Source: Corynebacterium rhinophilum
GTDB lineage: Bacteria > Actinomycetota > Actinomycetes > Mycobacteriales > Mycobacteriaceae
DNA: 64,000 bases
Assembly: GCF_030227225.1 (NCBI RefSeq)
Contig: NZ_JASPHQ010000016.1
Coordinates: forward strand, 1-64,000
Direction of reading: 5' to 3'
Shown here piece after piece: positions 53,626 to 61,612 of this stretch; the first letter of the stretch is position 1; each line of letters opens with the position of its first letter. Made by a program: the position numbers and the translations under genes. Under the pieces are notes generated by a model. The model was not told where the DNA came from. It saw only the letters and a list, made by a program, of their open reading frames with translations, and searched no databases.

Positions 53626-53646
53626 AAGGATAAGCCTTTCAGATAC

Positions 53647-53729
53647 AAGAAAAGCCGAACCCGAAGGTTCGGCTGGAGCATTCTTCAACGCCGGAAACGG
53701 GCCGACGCTTACTGAGGTTCAATTCTCGA
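53647..53729 (-). ncRNA. tracrRNA upstream of cas9
   Basis: Read on the minus strand, 53730-53711 is CTCGAGAATTGAACCTCAGT, an anti-repeat to the CRISPR repeat (pairing with GCTGGGGTTCAGTTCTC, with G-U pairs at the differing positions). It is followed by AAGCGTCGGCCCGTTTCC and a second short stem. The end is a 9-bp hairpin with a TTCG loop (53653-53674) and TTTTCTTG. This matches the known C. diphtheriae tracrRNA in order and in key bases (ACCTCAGTAAGC). The ends are estimated. The terminal hairpin stops about 28 bases before the cas9 ATG. Confidence 0.9.
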
Positions 53730-53734
53730 GGTAC

Positions 53735-53740
53735 ATTCTA
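53735..53740 (-). promoter_or_regulatory. Probable -10 box of the tracrRNA promoter
   Basis: TAGAAT on the minus strand lies just upstream of the anti-repeat, at the right distance for transcription to begin near 53728. A clear -35 hexamer is not seen; the upstream stretch is A+T rich. The same promoter could feed cas9-cas1-cas2 if the tracrRNA terminator is leaky. Confidence 0.5.
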
Positions 53741-53877
53741 TCCGATTATTTATTGGACTTGTTGATGCGATGAAAAATTTCCCTCTTTTGGGGTTAGTAT
53801 AAATTGAATACAATGGACGGTGTGTGCTGGAGTGTTCTTACTTAGGTATTGATAAGTACGGCTGATAGTATGAACCT

Positions 53878-54888
53878 ATGAACATCGATGACGTGCTCGA
53901 CCGCGCCCACGTAGTCTCCCTCCCGCTGGCCGTGAAGTTTCGCGGCATCACCACGCGGGAGGCGTTGCTGATTGAAGGGCCTGCCGGTTGGGGTGAATTT
54001 GCGCCGTTCCTGGAATACGGGCCTGCGGAGTCGGCCGCGTGGCTGCGCGCCGGGTTGGAGGCGGCCTACGAGGGCTTTCCGGAGCCTGTCCGAGAGTGGG
54101 TAGAGGTCAACGCCACCATTCCCGCCGTTCCCGCTAGCGAGGTTCCGGCGATTGTGGATCGCTATCCCGGCTGCCGGACGTTCAAGATCAAGGTGGCGGA
54201 GAAAGGCCAGACGCTTGCCGATGACATCGCGCGCGTCCACGCCGTCCGCGATCACGTCAGCGCCCGCGGCGTTATTCCTGTGCTGCGCGTGGACGCCAAT
54301 GGCGGCTGGAGCGTGGCCGAGGCAGTAGAAGCCGCCCAAGCGCTCATGCCGCTGGACTATATGGAACAACCCTGCGCGAGCGCGGAAGAATTGGTGGAGG
54401 TGCGCAGGCAGCTCATGCGCAATGGGCTTTTTGTGCGCGTGGCCGCGGATGAATCCATTCGCAAGGTTGAGGATCCGTACCGCGTGGCGGATCTGCAGGC
54501 GGCAGATGTAGCGGTGGTGAAACCCGCGCCGCTGGGCGGGGTGCGCCGCGTCCTCGACGTGGCACAGCACCTGCGCGAACGGCATATGGATATTACGGTG
54601 GCCTCGGCGCTGGATACCTCCATCGGCATCAATATGGGCCTAGCGGCGGTGGCGGCGTTGCCACAAATCTATGACGACGAGGACATCGACGTCACCCCGG
54701 CCGCAGCGGGCCTGGCCACGGGAAGCCTCTTCGAAGAAGACGTCACCGCGCCCCGCCAGCTACACGACGGCCACCTGCGCGCCGAAATCCTCGCCCCAGA
54801 ACCGGACCGCCTGTCCGACCTAGCCGCGTCGGCCAACCGCCGCGACTGGTGGTTCGAGCGCCTGCGGGAATCGTGGCAATTCCTGTAG
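53878..54888 (+). CDS. menC: o-Succinylbenzoate synthase
   Basis: A 336-residue enolase-superfamily dehydratase that makes o-succinylbenzoate from SHCHC in menaquinone synthesis. The lysine of TFKIKVAEKG, the metal ligands in LRVDANGGWS, DYMEQPC and RVAADESI, and the second lysine in VAVVKPAPLGG are all intact. It belongs to the short actinobacterial MenC type. It lies just beyond the CRISPR locus on the opposite strand from menB and menE. A bidirectional terminator follows. Confidence 0.94.
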   Translation: MNIDDVLDRAHVVSLPLAVKFRGITTREALLIEGPAGWGEFAPFLEYGPAESAAWLRAGLEAAYEGFPEPVREWVEVNATIPAVPASEVPAIVDRYPGCRTFKIKVAEKGQTLADDIARVHAVRDHVSARGVIPVLRVDANGGWSVAEAVEAAQALMPLDYMEQPCASAEELVEVRRQLMRNGLFVRVAADESIRKVEDPYRVADLQAADVAVVKPAPLGGVRRVLDVAQHLRERHMDITVASALDTSIGINMGLAAVAALPQIYDDEDIDVTPAAAGLATGSLFEEDVTAPRQLHDGHLRAEILAPEPDRLSDLAASANRRDWWFERLRESWQFL

Positions 54889-54903
54889 TTGCTCCTAAAG
54901 CAT

Positions 54904-54933
54904 AAAAGCGCCTGGCAATTGCCAGGCGCTTTT
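54904..54933. terminator. Bidirectional terminator between menC and the OsmC gene
   Basis: AAAAGCGCCTGGC, AATT, GCCAGGCGCTTTT: a perfect 13-bp stem with an A-run on one side and a T-run on the other. It serves the two convergent genes. Confidence 0.95.
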
Positions 54934-54946
54934 ATCTATCTAAACC

Positions 54947-55492
54947 TTAGACCAACTCGTGAGTGAGGTTGGCTGGGCGGGTGTAGGTATTAACAACCGG
55001 GGACCACTTGATGGCGTCGTCCACGATCTTCTGCAGGGTTTCCTTGTCGGCGTCGCCGTCGATGTCGACCTTAACGTTGACGTCGGAAACTCCTGGGCGC
55101 TTGTCCTCGCCCAAGTCACCAACGCCCCAGGTTGGGGAGAGGTCGATGTCGCCGACGATGTCGAGCTCCAGCTTGGTCAGGGTAACGCCACGGTGCTGGG
55201 CGATGGCCTGGATGCCAACGTTGATGCAGGCACCAAGACCAGCCTGAGCGACCTCGGTGGGGTTGGGTGCGGAGTCATCGCCAAGCAGCGGCAAAGGCTC
55301 GCCCACCTTAATGGTGTGGCCGCGCACGGTGGTGTTATTGCGGAAGAGACCGTCTGCCTCAGTGTGGGAGCGGACGTGCTTCTTAGCGCCCTCAGGGTTG
55401 TCGATGTTCTTCTGCGCTAGGTCGTTGAGCTTCTCGCCGTCAATGGGCTCGAGAGCGTCGCCTTCTTTGTGGTTCGGGGTGAGATCAGACAT
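54947..55492 (-). CDS. OsmC-like protein (YhfA type) lacking the second cysteine
   Basis: A 181-residue OsmC/Ohr-fold protein. A first cysteine is in AQAGLGACINVGIQAIA, as in peroxide-reducing OsmC proteins. At the position of the second, resolving cysteine the sequence reads KWSPVVNTYTRPA, a serine. It therefore lacks the usual disulfide pair and may not reduce peroxides by the standard cycle. It has a polar N-terminal extension of about 45 residues. Its start is 227 bases from the divergent transporter operon. Confidence 0.88.
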   Translation of the reverse strand: MSDLTPNHKEGDALEPIDGEKLNDLAQKNIDNPEGAKKHVRSHTEADGLFRNNTTVRGHTIKVGEPLPLLGDDSAPNPTEVAQAGLGACINVGIQAIAQHRGVTLTKLELDIVGDIDLSPTWGVGDLGEDKRPGVSDVNVKVDIDGDADKETLQKIVDDAIKWSPVVNTYTRPANLTHELV

Positions 55493-55650
55493 TAAATTGC
55501 TCCTTGTATCAGACGATTATTTACTGATGGCGCCATGGTAGCTCGAAGGTAAATATAAATCTAGAACGAGAGGTCTATTTTGTAGAGAAAGGCAGGTCTG
55601 TGATGAATAAAAATAAGGACACCGCATTTCCTGGCTTGTGAATTTAGAAA

Positions 55651-55679
55651 TTGACACCATAGTGTACCTAGCCTAGGTT
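55651..55679 (+). promoter_or_regulatory. Promoter and palindrome before the ABC transporter operon
   Basis: TTGACA (55651-55656) and TAGGTT (55674-55679) have a 17-base spacing. The perfect palindrome ACCTAGCCTAGGT (55666-55678) covers the -10 region, a typical place for a repressor operator. The centre TAGCCTA resembles that of the DtxR iron-repressor site but the flanks do not match it. Confidence 0.55.
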
Positions 55680-55719
55680 CATTCTGAACAAACCACTTGG
55701 TCTAGTTGAGAAAGAACAT

Positions 55720-56889
55720 ATGGTGCACAACCGAAACCTGTCGCGACGGCAGATACTGCGCAGTGCAGTGGCAATGGGTGGGGTAGCAGTAGGCTCGCAG
55801 ATGCTATCTGCATGCTCCTCGCCGCGGCAGGAAAGCAACGCCCAGTCCGGAAAATCTGGGCAGGGCGGGGAAACCCTCACCATCGGATTCGTGCCCATCG
55901 CGTGCGCGTCACCGTTGGTTGCAGCCGATGGCTTGGGTGCCTTCGCAAAGCAGGGGCTCAACGTTGAGCTGCGCAAATTCGCGGGGTGGGCGGATCTCTG
56001 GACCGCCTATGCCACCGGCGCCTTAGACGTGGCGCACATGCTCTCGCCCATGCCGCTGGCCATCGATGCCGGGGCTACCAATGCCTCCCGGCCCACCGAA
56101 TTGGCCTTTACGCAAAACACCAACGGGCAGGCACTGACCTTGTCCACCTCCCACCTGGATACCGTGTCGCGGCCTGAGGATCTAAAGGGCATGGTGCTAG
56201 GCATCCCCTTTGAGTATTCGGTGCATGCGCTCTTGCTGCGCGATTACCTCGTGGCCGGCGGGGTGGATCCGGTCTCTGATGTGGAACTGCGCCTCTTGCG
56301 CCCGGCCGATATGGTGGCACAACTTTCGGTAGGCACCATCGACGGGTTTATTGGCCCAGAGCCCTTCAACCAGCGCGCCCTGACTACCGGCTCGGGCCGC
56401 GCCTTTGTTCCCACCCGCCAGATGTGGGAAAACCACCCGTGCTGCTCGGTTGCCGTGGCCAAGGAAGTGGACCGAGACGTGCGCGACCGCGTGGTCGCGG
56501 CGCTGCACGAAGGTGCGCAGTACGTCGATAGCCCGCACCACGTCCATGAATCGGCCTCCATGCTGGCCAAGGAGAAGTACCTGAACCAGAAAGAAGAGCT
56601 AATCTCGCGGGCGCTGGCCGGAAATTACACCACCTGGGACGGCAAGGACCTGGTGGATCCACAGATGATTAAGTTCGGCGGCAGCACCTCTGCCACCGCA
56701 ATTACGTGGATGGCCGCCCAAATGGCCCGCTGGGACCTGGGCGGAAAGGCAATGCCGCTGGATGACCAAGCGCTGCTAGATGTCACGAAATCCGTTTTGC
56801 CGCGCGAGGCCGATCTCACTACGGACCCAGTGGAGATCAACGGCCATACCTTCGATCCCCTGCACCCCACTGCCGGATACCAGCGTTAA
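55720..56889 (+). CDS. NrtA/CmpA-type ABC transporter substrate-binding lipoprotein
   Basis: A 389-residue extracytoplasmic binding protein. The leader has a twin-arginine-like motif (NLSRRQIL) and a lipobox (LSACSS) near residue 32. The core has LTIGFVPIACASPLVAADGL, the ligand-pocket region ALDVAHMLSPMPLAID and EYSVHALLLRDYL, matching NrtA (nitrate) and CmpA (bicarbonate) proteins more than the taurine/sulfonate ones. The real ligand is not certain. The permease and ATPase genes follow immediately. The operator-like palindrome lies upstream. Confidence 0.88.
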   Translation: MVHNRNLSRRQILRSAVAMGGVAVGSQMLSACSSPRQESNAQSGKSGQGGETLTIGFVPIACASPLVAADGLGAFAKQGLNVELRKFAGWADLWTAYATGALDVAHMLSPMPLAIDAGATNASRPTELAFTQNTNGQALTLSTSHLDTVSRPEDLKGMVLGIPFEYSVHALLLRDYLVAGGVDPVSDVELRLLRPADMVAQLSVGTIDGFIGPEPFNQRALTTGSGRAFVPTRQMWENHPCCSVAVAKEVDRDVRDRVVAALHEGAQYVDSPHHVHESASMLAKEKYLNQKEELISRALAGNYTTWDGKDLVDPQMIKFGGSTSATAITWMAAQMARWDLGGKAMPLDDQALLDVTKSVLPREADLTTDPVEINGHTFDPLHPTAGYQR

Positions 56890-56903
56890 GGACTCCCACG
56901 CTT

Positions 56904-57782
56904 ATGACGACACTGAAAAATCAGAGCGCTCGCACCAGCACAGCGCACTCCACTGACACCCACTCAGCAGCGCCCCATTCGGGCCGCACCGCCAGCCGGA
57001 AGAAGCGGCGGGAGAGCCCGTGGAAGGCAATGGGCCTGGGTGTTGCGCTTTTCATTGCCTTCATCGCCATCTGGCAGGCGGTCGCGGCCGCGGGCTGGCT
57101 TTCCGATATCGCCCCCACTCCTGCGCGCACCTGGGATAGGGCCGTAGAGATCCTTTCTGATCCCTTCTACCGGGATGGGTCGGCCTCGGTGGGCATCTTT
57201 TGGCACATGGTGGCCTCTCTGCGCCGCGTGCTCATCGGCTTTGCCATCGCCATGGTGATCGCTATTCCGCTGGGCTTTTGGCTGGGGTCCTCGGCTACCT
57301 TCCGCCGCGCGACGGATCCCTTTGTCCAGATCCTGCGCCCCGTGTCCCCGCTGGCGTGGCTGCCACTAGGCCTGGCGCTGCTTCGCGATGCCGAAAATAC
57401 CGCCGTCTTCGTCATCATCCTCTCTGCCTTGTGGCCGACGCTGCTCAATACCATCGAGGCGGTCCGTGGGATTCACCCCACGTATAAGAACCTAGCGGCC
57501 ACGCTCGGCACGAACCGGATGCAACAGCTCCTCTACATCGTCGGGCCGGCTGCGCTGCCAGGGATTATCACCGGCATGCGGCAATCGCTATCGACCGCCT
57601 GGTTAGTCATCGTGGCCGCGGAAATGCTCGTCGGCGGCCAAGGCGTCGGTTTCTTTGTCTGGAATATGTGGAACCGCCTCGATATTGACGCCATCGTCGT
57701 GGTCATCGTGCTGATCGGTGTCATCGGATTAGCTCTGGATTACCTCGTTGCTTCCCTGCAGAAAGTGGTGCGCTATGACTAA
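56904..57782 (+). CDS. ABC transporter permease (NrtB/SsuC type)
   Basis: A 292-residue permease with six or so helices and a polar, Ser/Thr/His-rich N-terminal tail of about 45 residues. The ATPase-contact loop (ATLGTNRMQQLLYIVGPAALPGIITGMR) lies near residue 195 and matches the EAA-like motif. It pairs with the binding protein 14 bases upstream and overlaps the ATPase gene by 8 bases. Confidence 0.92.
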   Translation: MTTLKNQSARTSTAHSTDTHSAAPHSGRTASRKKRRESPWKAMGLGVALFIAFIAIWQAVAAAGWLSDIAPTPARTWDRAVEILSDPFYRDGSASVGIFWHMVASLRRVLIGFAIAMVIAIPLGFWLGSSATFRRATDPFVQILRPVSPLAWLPLGLALLRDAENTAVFVIILSALWPTLLNTIEAVRGIHPTYKNLAATLGTNRMQQLLYIVGPAALPGIITGMRQSLSTAWLVIVAAEMLVGGQGVGFFVWNMWNRLDIDAIVVVIVLIGVIGLALDYLVASLQKVVRYD

Positions 57783-58539
57783 TGCCCATATCGAATTTGC
57801 TGGTATTACCAAAAGCTACGGCCCAACCAAGATCATTGGGGATACCTCAGTATCCATTGGGGAGGGCGAATTCGTATCCCTGCTGGGGCCATCGGGCTCC
57901 GGCAAGTCCACCATGCTGAATATGATCGCGGGCCTGGCATTTCCCTCTACCGGCGAGGTGCGCGCGCGAGGCGAGGCCGTGACCGGCCCAGGCCCAGACC
58001 GCGGTGTGGTATTTCAAAACCACGCGCTGCTGCCGTGGATGACGGCGCGTGGGAATATCGAATTCGGGCTGCGTTCGGCTCGCCCGGAACTATCAAAGGC
58101 GGAGCGCACCCAGATTGCACAGGAGTTCCTCGATGAGGTCAGCCTGGGCCATGCGGCAGATAGGCGCCCATCGCGGTTATCCGGTGGCATGCAACAGCGC
58201 GTCGGTTTGGCGCGCGCCTTTGCCATCGGCTCGGATATCTTATTGCTCGATGAGCCCTTCGGCGCATTGGATGCGCTTACCCGCCGCCAGCTGCAGTCGC
58301 TGTTGCTTAACGTGTGGGAAGAAAACCGCCGTACGGTGGTCATGGTCACCCACGACGTGGATGAGGCGGTTTTGCTCTCGGACCGCATCTTGGTGATGTC
58401 GCCGGGGCCAGAGGCCACCATCATCGAGGACATCGAAGTGGGCTTGCCCCGCCCGCGCAGCGGCAGCGAAGACTCCGCGGTGGTGGAGCGGAAAAATGAG
58501 CTGCGCGAGCGGCTGCTGGGGCTGCTAGAAAACGGCTAG
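57775..58539 (+). CDS. ABC transporter ATP-binding protein (NrtD/SsuB type)
   Basis: A 254-residue ATPase. Walker A is LLGPSGSGKSTMLN, the Q-loop is VVFQNHALLPWM, the signature is SRLSGGMQQRVGLARAFA, Walker B is DILLLDEPFGALDAL, and the switch histidine is in VVMVTHDVDEAVLLSD. ATG 57775 overlaps the permease stop, so translation is coupled. It is the last gene of the transporter operon; insertion-sequence remnants begin within 70 bases. Confidence 0.94.
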   Translation: MTNAHIEFAGITKSYGPTKIIGDTSVSIGEGEFVSLLGPSGSGKSTMLNMIAGLAFPSTGEVRARGEAVTGPGPDRGVVFQNHALLPWMTARGNIEFGLRSARPELSKAERTQIAQEFLDEVSLGHAADRRPSRLSGGMQQRVGLARAFAIGSDILLLDEPFGALDALTRRQLQSLLLNVWEENRRTVVMVTHDVDEAVLLSDRILVMSPGPEATIIEDIEVGLPRPRSGSEDSAVVERKNELRERLLGLLENG

Positions 58540-58604
58540 AGCGAGAGGATGTTCCTATATAGGTTGTCAACTTCGTGGGTGGGCTTGTTGGGCGTGTGTT
58601 GACT

Positions 58605-58757
58605 TTAGGTTGCTGCGGCGTTGAGTCTTTTGCCTTCTTTGCGTTTTCGTTCATAGAATTGCCGGGAACGCTCGTGGAATCTGATCGATGCAAAAGACGA
58701 TTGCCATAGGGCGTTCTTTAATTTTTTGTTGCCAGCCCGATTGGGCGAATTCGACAT
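58605..58757 (-). pseudogene. C-terminal fragment of an IS110-family transposase
   Basis: About 50 residues, SPNRAGNKKLKNALWQSSFA then HERSRQFYERKRKEGKRLN, match the conserved end of IS110/IS116 transposases (GNKxLxxALxQSA, FYxRKRxEGKxHN). The reading then ends in AAAT and a stop, short of the normal C-terminus. No start or DEDD catalytic part is present. It is joined directly to the IS3-family remnant. Confidence 0.7.
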
Positions 58758-58764
58758 AAGGGCC

Positions 58765-59075
58765 TGACCCCCGAAATGTGGACACGTCGGGGGTAGCTGT
58801 GCTGCTTTAGTTAGTGTAGCTGAAGTCTCGGCTTCAAAGACATCAGGAGCTACAAGATTGCACCAGGAGTGGCGCCTTCGGGTGTTGTAGTCCATGCACC
58901 ACCGGAAGATTTCCTGGCGGCAGCTGATTGGACTTTCAAAGAGTTTCCTATCACGCAGTACTTCCCGCTTTAAGGTGGCGTTAAATGATTCTGCCAGGGC
59001 ATTATCGGCACTCGTTCCAACCGCGCCCATGGACTGGCGTACACCTAACGATGAGCAGTAGTTTCTAAATGCTTG
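58765..59075 (-). pseudogene. 3' remnant of an IS3-family element (remnant A)
   Basis: The minus-strand reading FRNYCSSLGVRQSMGAVGTS, then ADNALAESFNATLKREVL and TRRRHSWCNL, is the C-terminal part of an IS3-family integrase-type transposase with its last catalytic glutamate region. The outer end TGACCCCCGAAATGTGGACA at 58765 is a typical IS3-group inverted repeat. The element is cut at about 59075, where the start of another element joins. Confidence 0.75.
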
Positions 59076-59209
59076 TGTGAAGTGTCCCAGGTTTTGTTCC
59101 GTTTGAGTAGATGGGAAAATCTGGAACGTGCCGAGAAAATTTGACCAGGATGCCAAGGATCGTGTGGTCCGTCTCGTGGAAGACCGCATCTTGGCGGAAA
59201 ACATGTCGA
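59076..59209 (+). pseudogene. 5' fragment of a second IS3-like element (remnant B)
   Basis: TGTGAAGTGTCCCAGG at about 59076 looks like a terminal repeat. From GTG 59128 the + strand reads MPRKFDQDAKDRVVRLVEDR and then ILAENMSM, the start of an IS3-type orfA helix-turn-helix protein. The frame is broken at 59210 by the next element. The rest of orfA is not found on the far side. Confidence 0.65.
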
Positions 59210-59227
59210 TGTGGGCCGGGCTGGTTT

Positions 59228-60121
59228 TTAAGACCGGGCGGTTTGAGTGCCTTCCTGGGTTTGGTGCCATTGGTTGGCGTACTCAGTCGGCGGGATAAAC
59301 CCTAGGCTCGAATGAGGATGATAGGTATTATAGCGCTTCGACCACAGTCGCAGGCAACGCGACGCATGGGCGGGGTCGTCGAACATCTCGTCCTCTCACA
59401 ACTCGTCGCGTAGCCGGTTGTGGAAGGACTCCACAAACCCGTTATGCCATGGCATTCCCGGTGGGATGAACGCCTCGACAGTGTCTTGCTTAGCAGCCCA
59501 ACTAGCCAGCTCACGGCTGATGAACTCCGGGCCGTTATCCATACGTAACACCCGAGGCCTGCCACGCACAGCAGCTCACGTTCTCCAGCAGGTCAATCAC
59601 CGCAGTAGCAGTAATTGACCGAGCGACCTCGAAACCAACATGCTCACGGGTAAACTCGTCGATCACGTTGCAGATCTTAAAAGGCTTTGCCCTGGTAGTC
59701 GCTATCGAACTGGAAGTCCAGTGCCCACACGTGCCCCGGACATGTCGCTGGCTGCGTACGCGGCGTTGGCACAGGCAAGCACCGTTGCTTACCAGCTTTG
59801 CGAGGCAAGACCCGCAAACCCTCCTGGCGCCACAGGTAATACACCACATCACGGCCACAGGTAAAACCAGCTGGCCTGGGCTTTCACCCAAGCGCGGCGA
59901 TAGCCCCAGCGTCGGTGCTCACCAGCGAAAGTGACGAGCCACCTGCGTAGAGCAGCGTACTTATCCACGCTGGGCTGCTGGTGGTGTGTGCGGGCGTTGT
60001 AGTATGCCGCTCTAGAGACCCCGACCACGCGACAGGCAAAGCGCACCGAATAGCCCACGGATACAACGTCATCGATGGCTTCATAATTTGCGTGCCGGGG
60101 AAAGAATTTTTGCCTCCGCAT
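59228..60121 (-). pseudogene. IS3-family transposase orfB, multiply frameshifted
   Basis: The DDE integrase can be followed in pieces. They are YSVRFACRVVGVSRAAYYNA, then KICNVIDEFTREHVGFEVAR, then (in another frame) RMDNGPEFISRELASWAAKQ, HNGFVESFHNRLRDEL, and LGFIPPTEYANQWHQT. Frameshifts are visible near 59870, at the TTTT run near 59690 and near 59590, and an in-frame TGA follows RDEL. No active transposase can be made. Confidence 0.8.
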
Positions 60122-60384
60122 GCTCCTTTTAGTAGCGGTTTTTCCAGCTCGGCTTCTCCGAGTAGGCGGGTAAGCTTGGCGTTTTCTTCCTGCAGTTCTT
60201 TAAAGCGGCAGGCTTCGCTGCGGGACATCTCGCCGTACTGCTTGACCCAGCGACGGTAGGTTGCCTCGCTAACACCGAGGTCGCGGCAGACTTCGGCTAC
60301 GGTACTACCCGAGGCCTTCATGGATCGGGCTTTATCAAGCTTGGCCACGATCTGCTCAGGAGTGTGTTTTGAAAACTTCTTCAT
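60110..60384 (-). CDS. IS3-family transposase orfA
   Basis: About 90 residues. It starts MKKFSKHTPEQIVAKLDKAR, with a helix-turn-helix (TVAEVCRDLGVSEATYRRW) and a leucine-zipper-like ELQEENAKLTRLLGEAELEK. In intact relatives a -1 frameshift near its end fuses it with orfB. Here the A-rich GGAGGCAAAAATTC site is present and could work, but orfB is damaged. Confidence 0.75.
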
Positions 60385-60428
60385 GATTATCAGTCTTCCC
60401 GCCCAACAAGGGGCTGTCACGGAAGACA

Positions 60429-60700
60429 CGATCAAACCACATGGTCTATTTAATCCAGCCCAGACCAACCCCAGCCGAGGTGGAAACCGAATTTTGGAAG
60501 AAGACCCCGCAACAGGGAATAATAGAAATCAAGGCAAATGCCTAGGAACAAAACTCGGGGCACTTCATCTTCGAGATGGCCTAACAACGCCCACACGCAG
60601 CGGCCATCAGGGAATGAGAAACTGAGTCTTCGCTGCTCTCCGCCCAACTTTGCAACAGCACCTATTAAGTTAACTTTACGGATTTTGAGGGTAAGGTTTT
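60429..60700. other. Spacer between IS element C and the EamA gene
   Basis: No convincing gene. It is less G+C rich than the left part of the window and may include further IS debris. GAGGGTAAGG just before 60701 is a plausible ribosome binding site for the EamA gene. Confidence 0.4.
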
Positions 60701-61612
60701 ATGATCCAGTCCAATAAACCAGGTGTAGGGGCGGTTATCGTAGCCCTAGCTGTCCTATGGCAAGGAATCGGCACTGCGATAGTCGGAGCCCAAGTAGACC
60801 CAGAGCTATCTACTTTTACTACGTTTTCAGCGTTTCTTATCGCGGCGATTATCTCCACAGTGGTCTATTTAGCGTTTTATCGTAGAAAATACCGAGCTAC
60901 GGAAACACCGCATCCCCCCATGAAAATGATAACTGCAGCAAGCCTCAATCTGTTTACTGCGGGCGCTTTCTGCTTATTCTATGTTTCCACTACTTTGATG
61001 CAGTCCACTGCAGCAAGTGTCATCGAAACAGGAGTCGGCCCTTTTATTGTCGCAGTAATAATGACTTGGTCGGCCAGAAGGCTCAGCAGTTCATTGGTGT
61101 CAACAACTGCAGTAGTGGTTCTGGCTCTATGTTTTTTCTTCCTAGGAACGGGAAGCAGTTCACCCCAGTCTTATCTGGGTTTCGCTCTAGCTGTAGGCGC
61201 AGGAATTTCTGCGGTAGGAGTGCTTTACTCCTCGCGCTGGGCTACTGAACAAGGGAACAGCGTTCTCACGATTGCAGCAGTGAGGTTTCACTTAGCTTGG
61301 ATTATTAGCGGTCTCGTGGCTTTCTTTTCCGTGGAAGCGGAGATGCTTCGAGGCTCTACCCTGTCAATCGTCCTGCTATCGGTGATGTGCATTACTTTTC
61401 CTATCCTGCTCTTGCAGTGGGGAATTACCTTAGCGCCGCCTTTCATCTCGGCACTGATCATCGCGGCCCTTCCGGCCGTGGTGATGGCTACCGAGGTGGC
61501 ATTGGGCTCTCAAGTCGAACCAATTCAGTTAACTTTGTTGATGCTCATTGTGGCAATAACCATAAGCCAAGCAATGTGGGGAACACGGAAAAATGAAAAT
61601 ATTAGTAGTTGA
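60701..61612 (+). CDS. EamA/DMT family transporter
   Basis: A 303-residue membrane protein with about ten helices in two EamA-type halves. Examples are VGAVIVALAVLWQGIGTAIV, SAFLIAAIISTVVYLAFY, IVLLSVMCITFPILLLQWGI and PFISALIIAALPAVVMATEV. Such proteins export amino acids or small metabolites. Its last 20 bases overlap the start of an ATP-grasp gene, so the two were one operon; an exporter beside a peptide-type ligase suggests self-protection or product export. Base composition is lower in G+C than the core genes, suggesting transfer. Confidence 0.85.
   Translation: MIQSNKPGVGAVIVALAVLWQGIGTAIVGAQVDPELSTFTTFSAFLIAAIISTVVYLAFYRRKYRATETPHPPMKMITAASLNLFTAGAFCLFYVSTTLMQSTAASVIETGVGPFIVAVIMTWSARRLSSSLVSTTAVVVLALCFFFLGTGSSSPQSYLGFALAVGAGISAVGVLYSSRWATEQGNSVLTIAAVRFHLAWIISGLVAFFSVEAEMLRGSTLSIVLLSVMCITFPILLLQWGITLAPPFISALIIAALPAVVMATEVALGSQVEPIQLTLLMLIVAITISQAMWGTRKNENISS

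Larger units (their letters stand above)
59210..60428 (-). mobile_element. IS3-family element, inactivated (element C)
   Basis: An IS3-like unit of about 1.2 kb. Transposase frames run on the minus strand from orfA (start 60384) to the orfB stop at 59228. The outer ends begin TGT and the flanking CGA at 59207-59209 and at 60429-60431 may be a 3-bp target duplication. It lies inside remnant B, so insertions are nested. The ends are my estimate. Confidence 0.65.

Noticed and set aside
53626..53688. Upstream extension of Cas9 by 21 residues
   Set aside because: It would be coded inside the tracrRNA terminator; Cas9 proteins begin just before the RuvC-I motif, as with ATG 53625.
55660..55680. 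DtxR iron box before the ABC transporter
   Set aside because: The TAGCCTA centre fits but the outer bases of the 19-bp consensus do not, so I only call it a palindrome.
60320..60647. Two short frames between IS element C and the EamA gene
   Set aside because: They span an IS end on one side, have no recognisable motif and no ribosome site.
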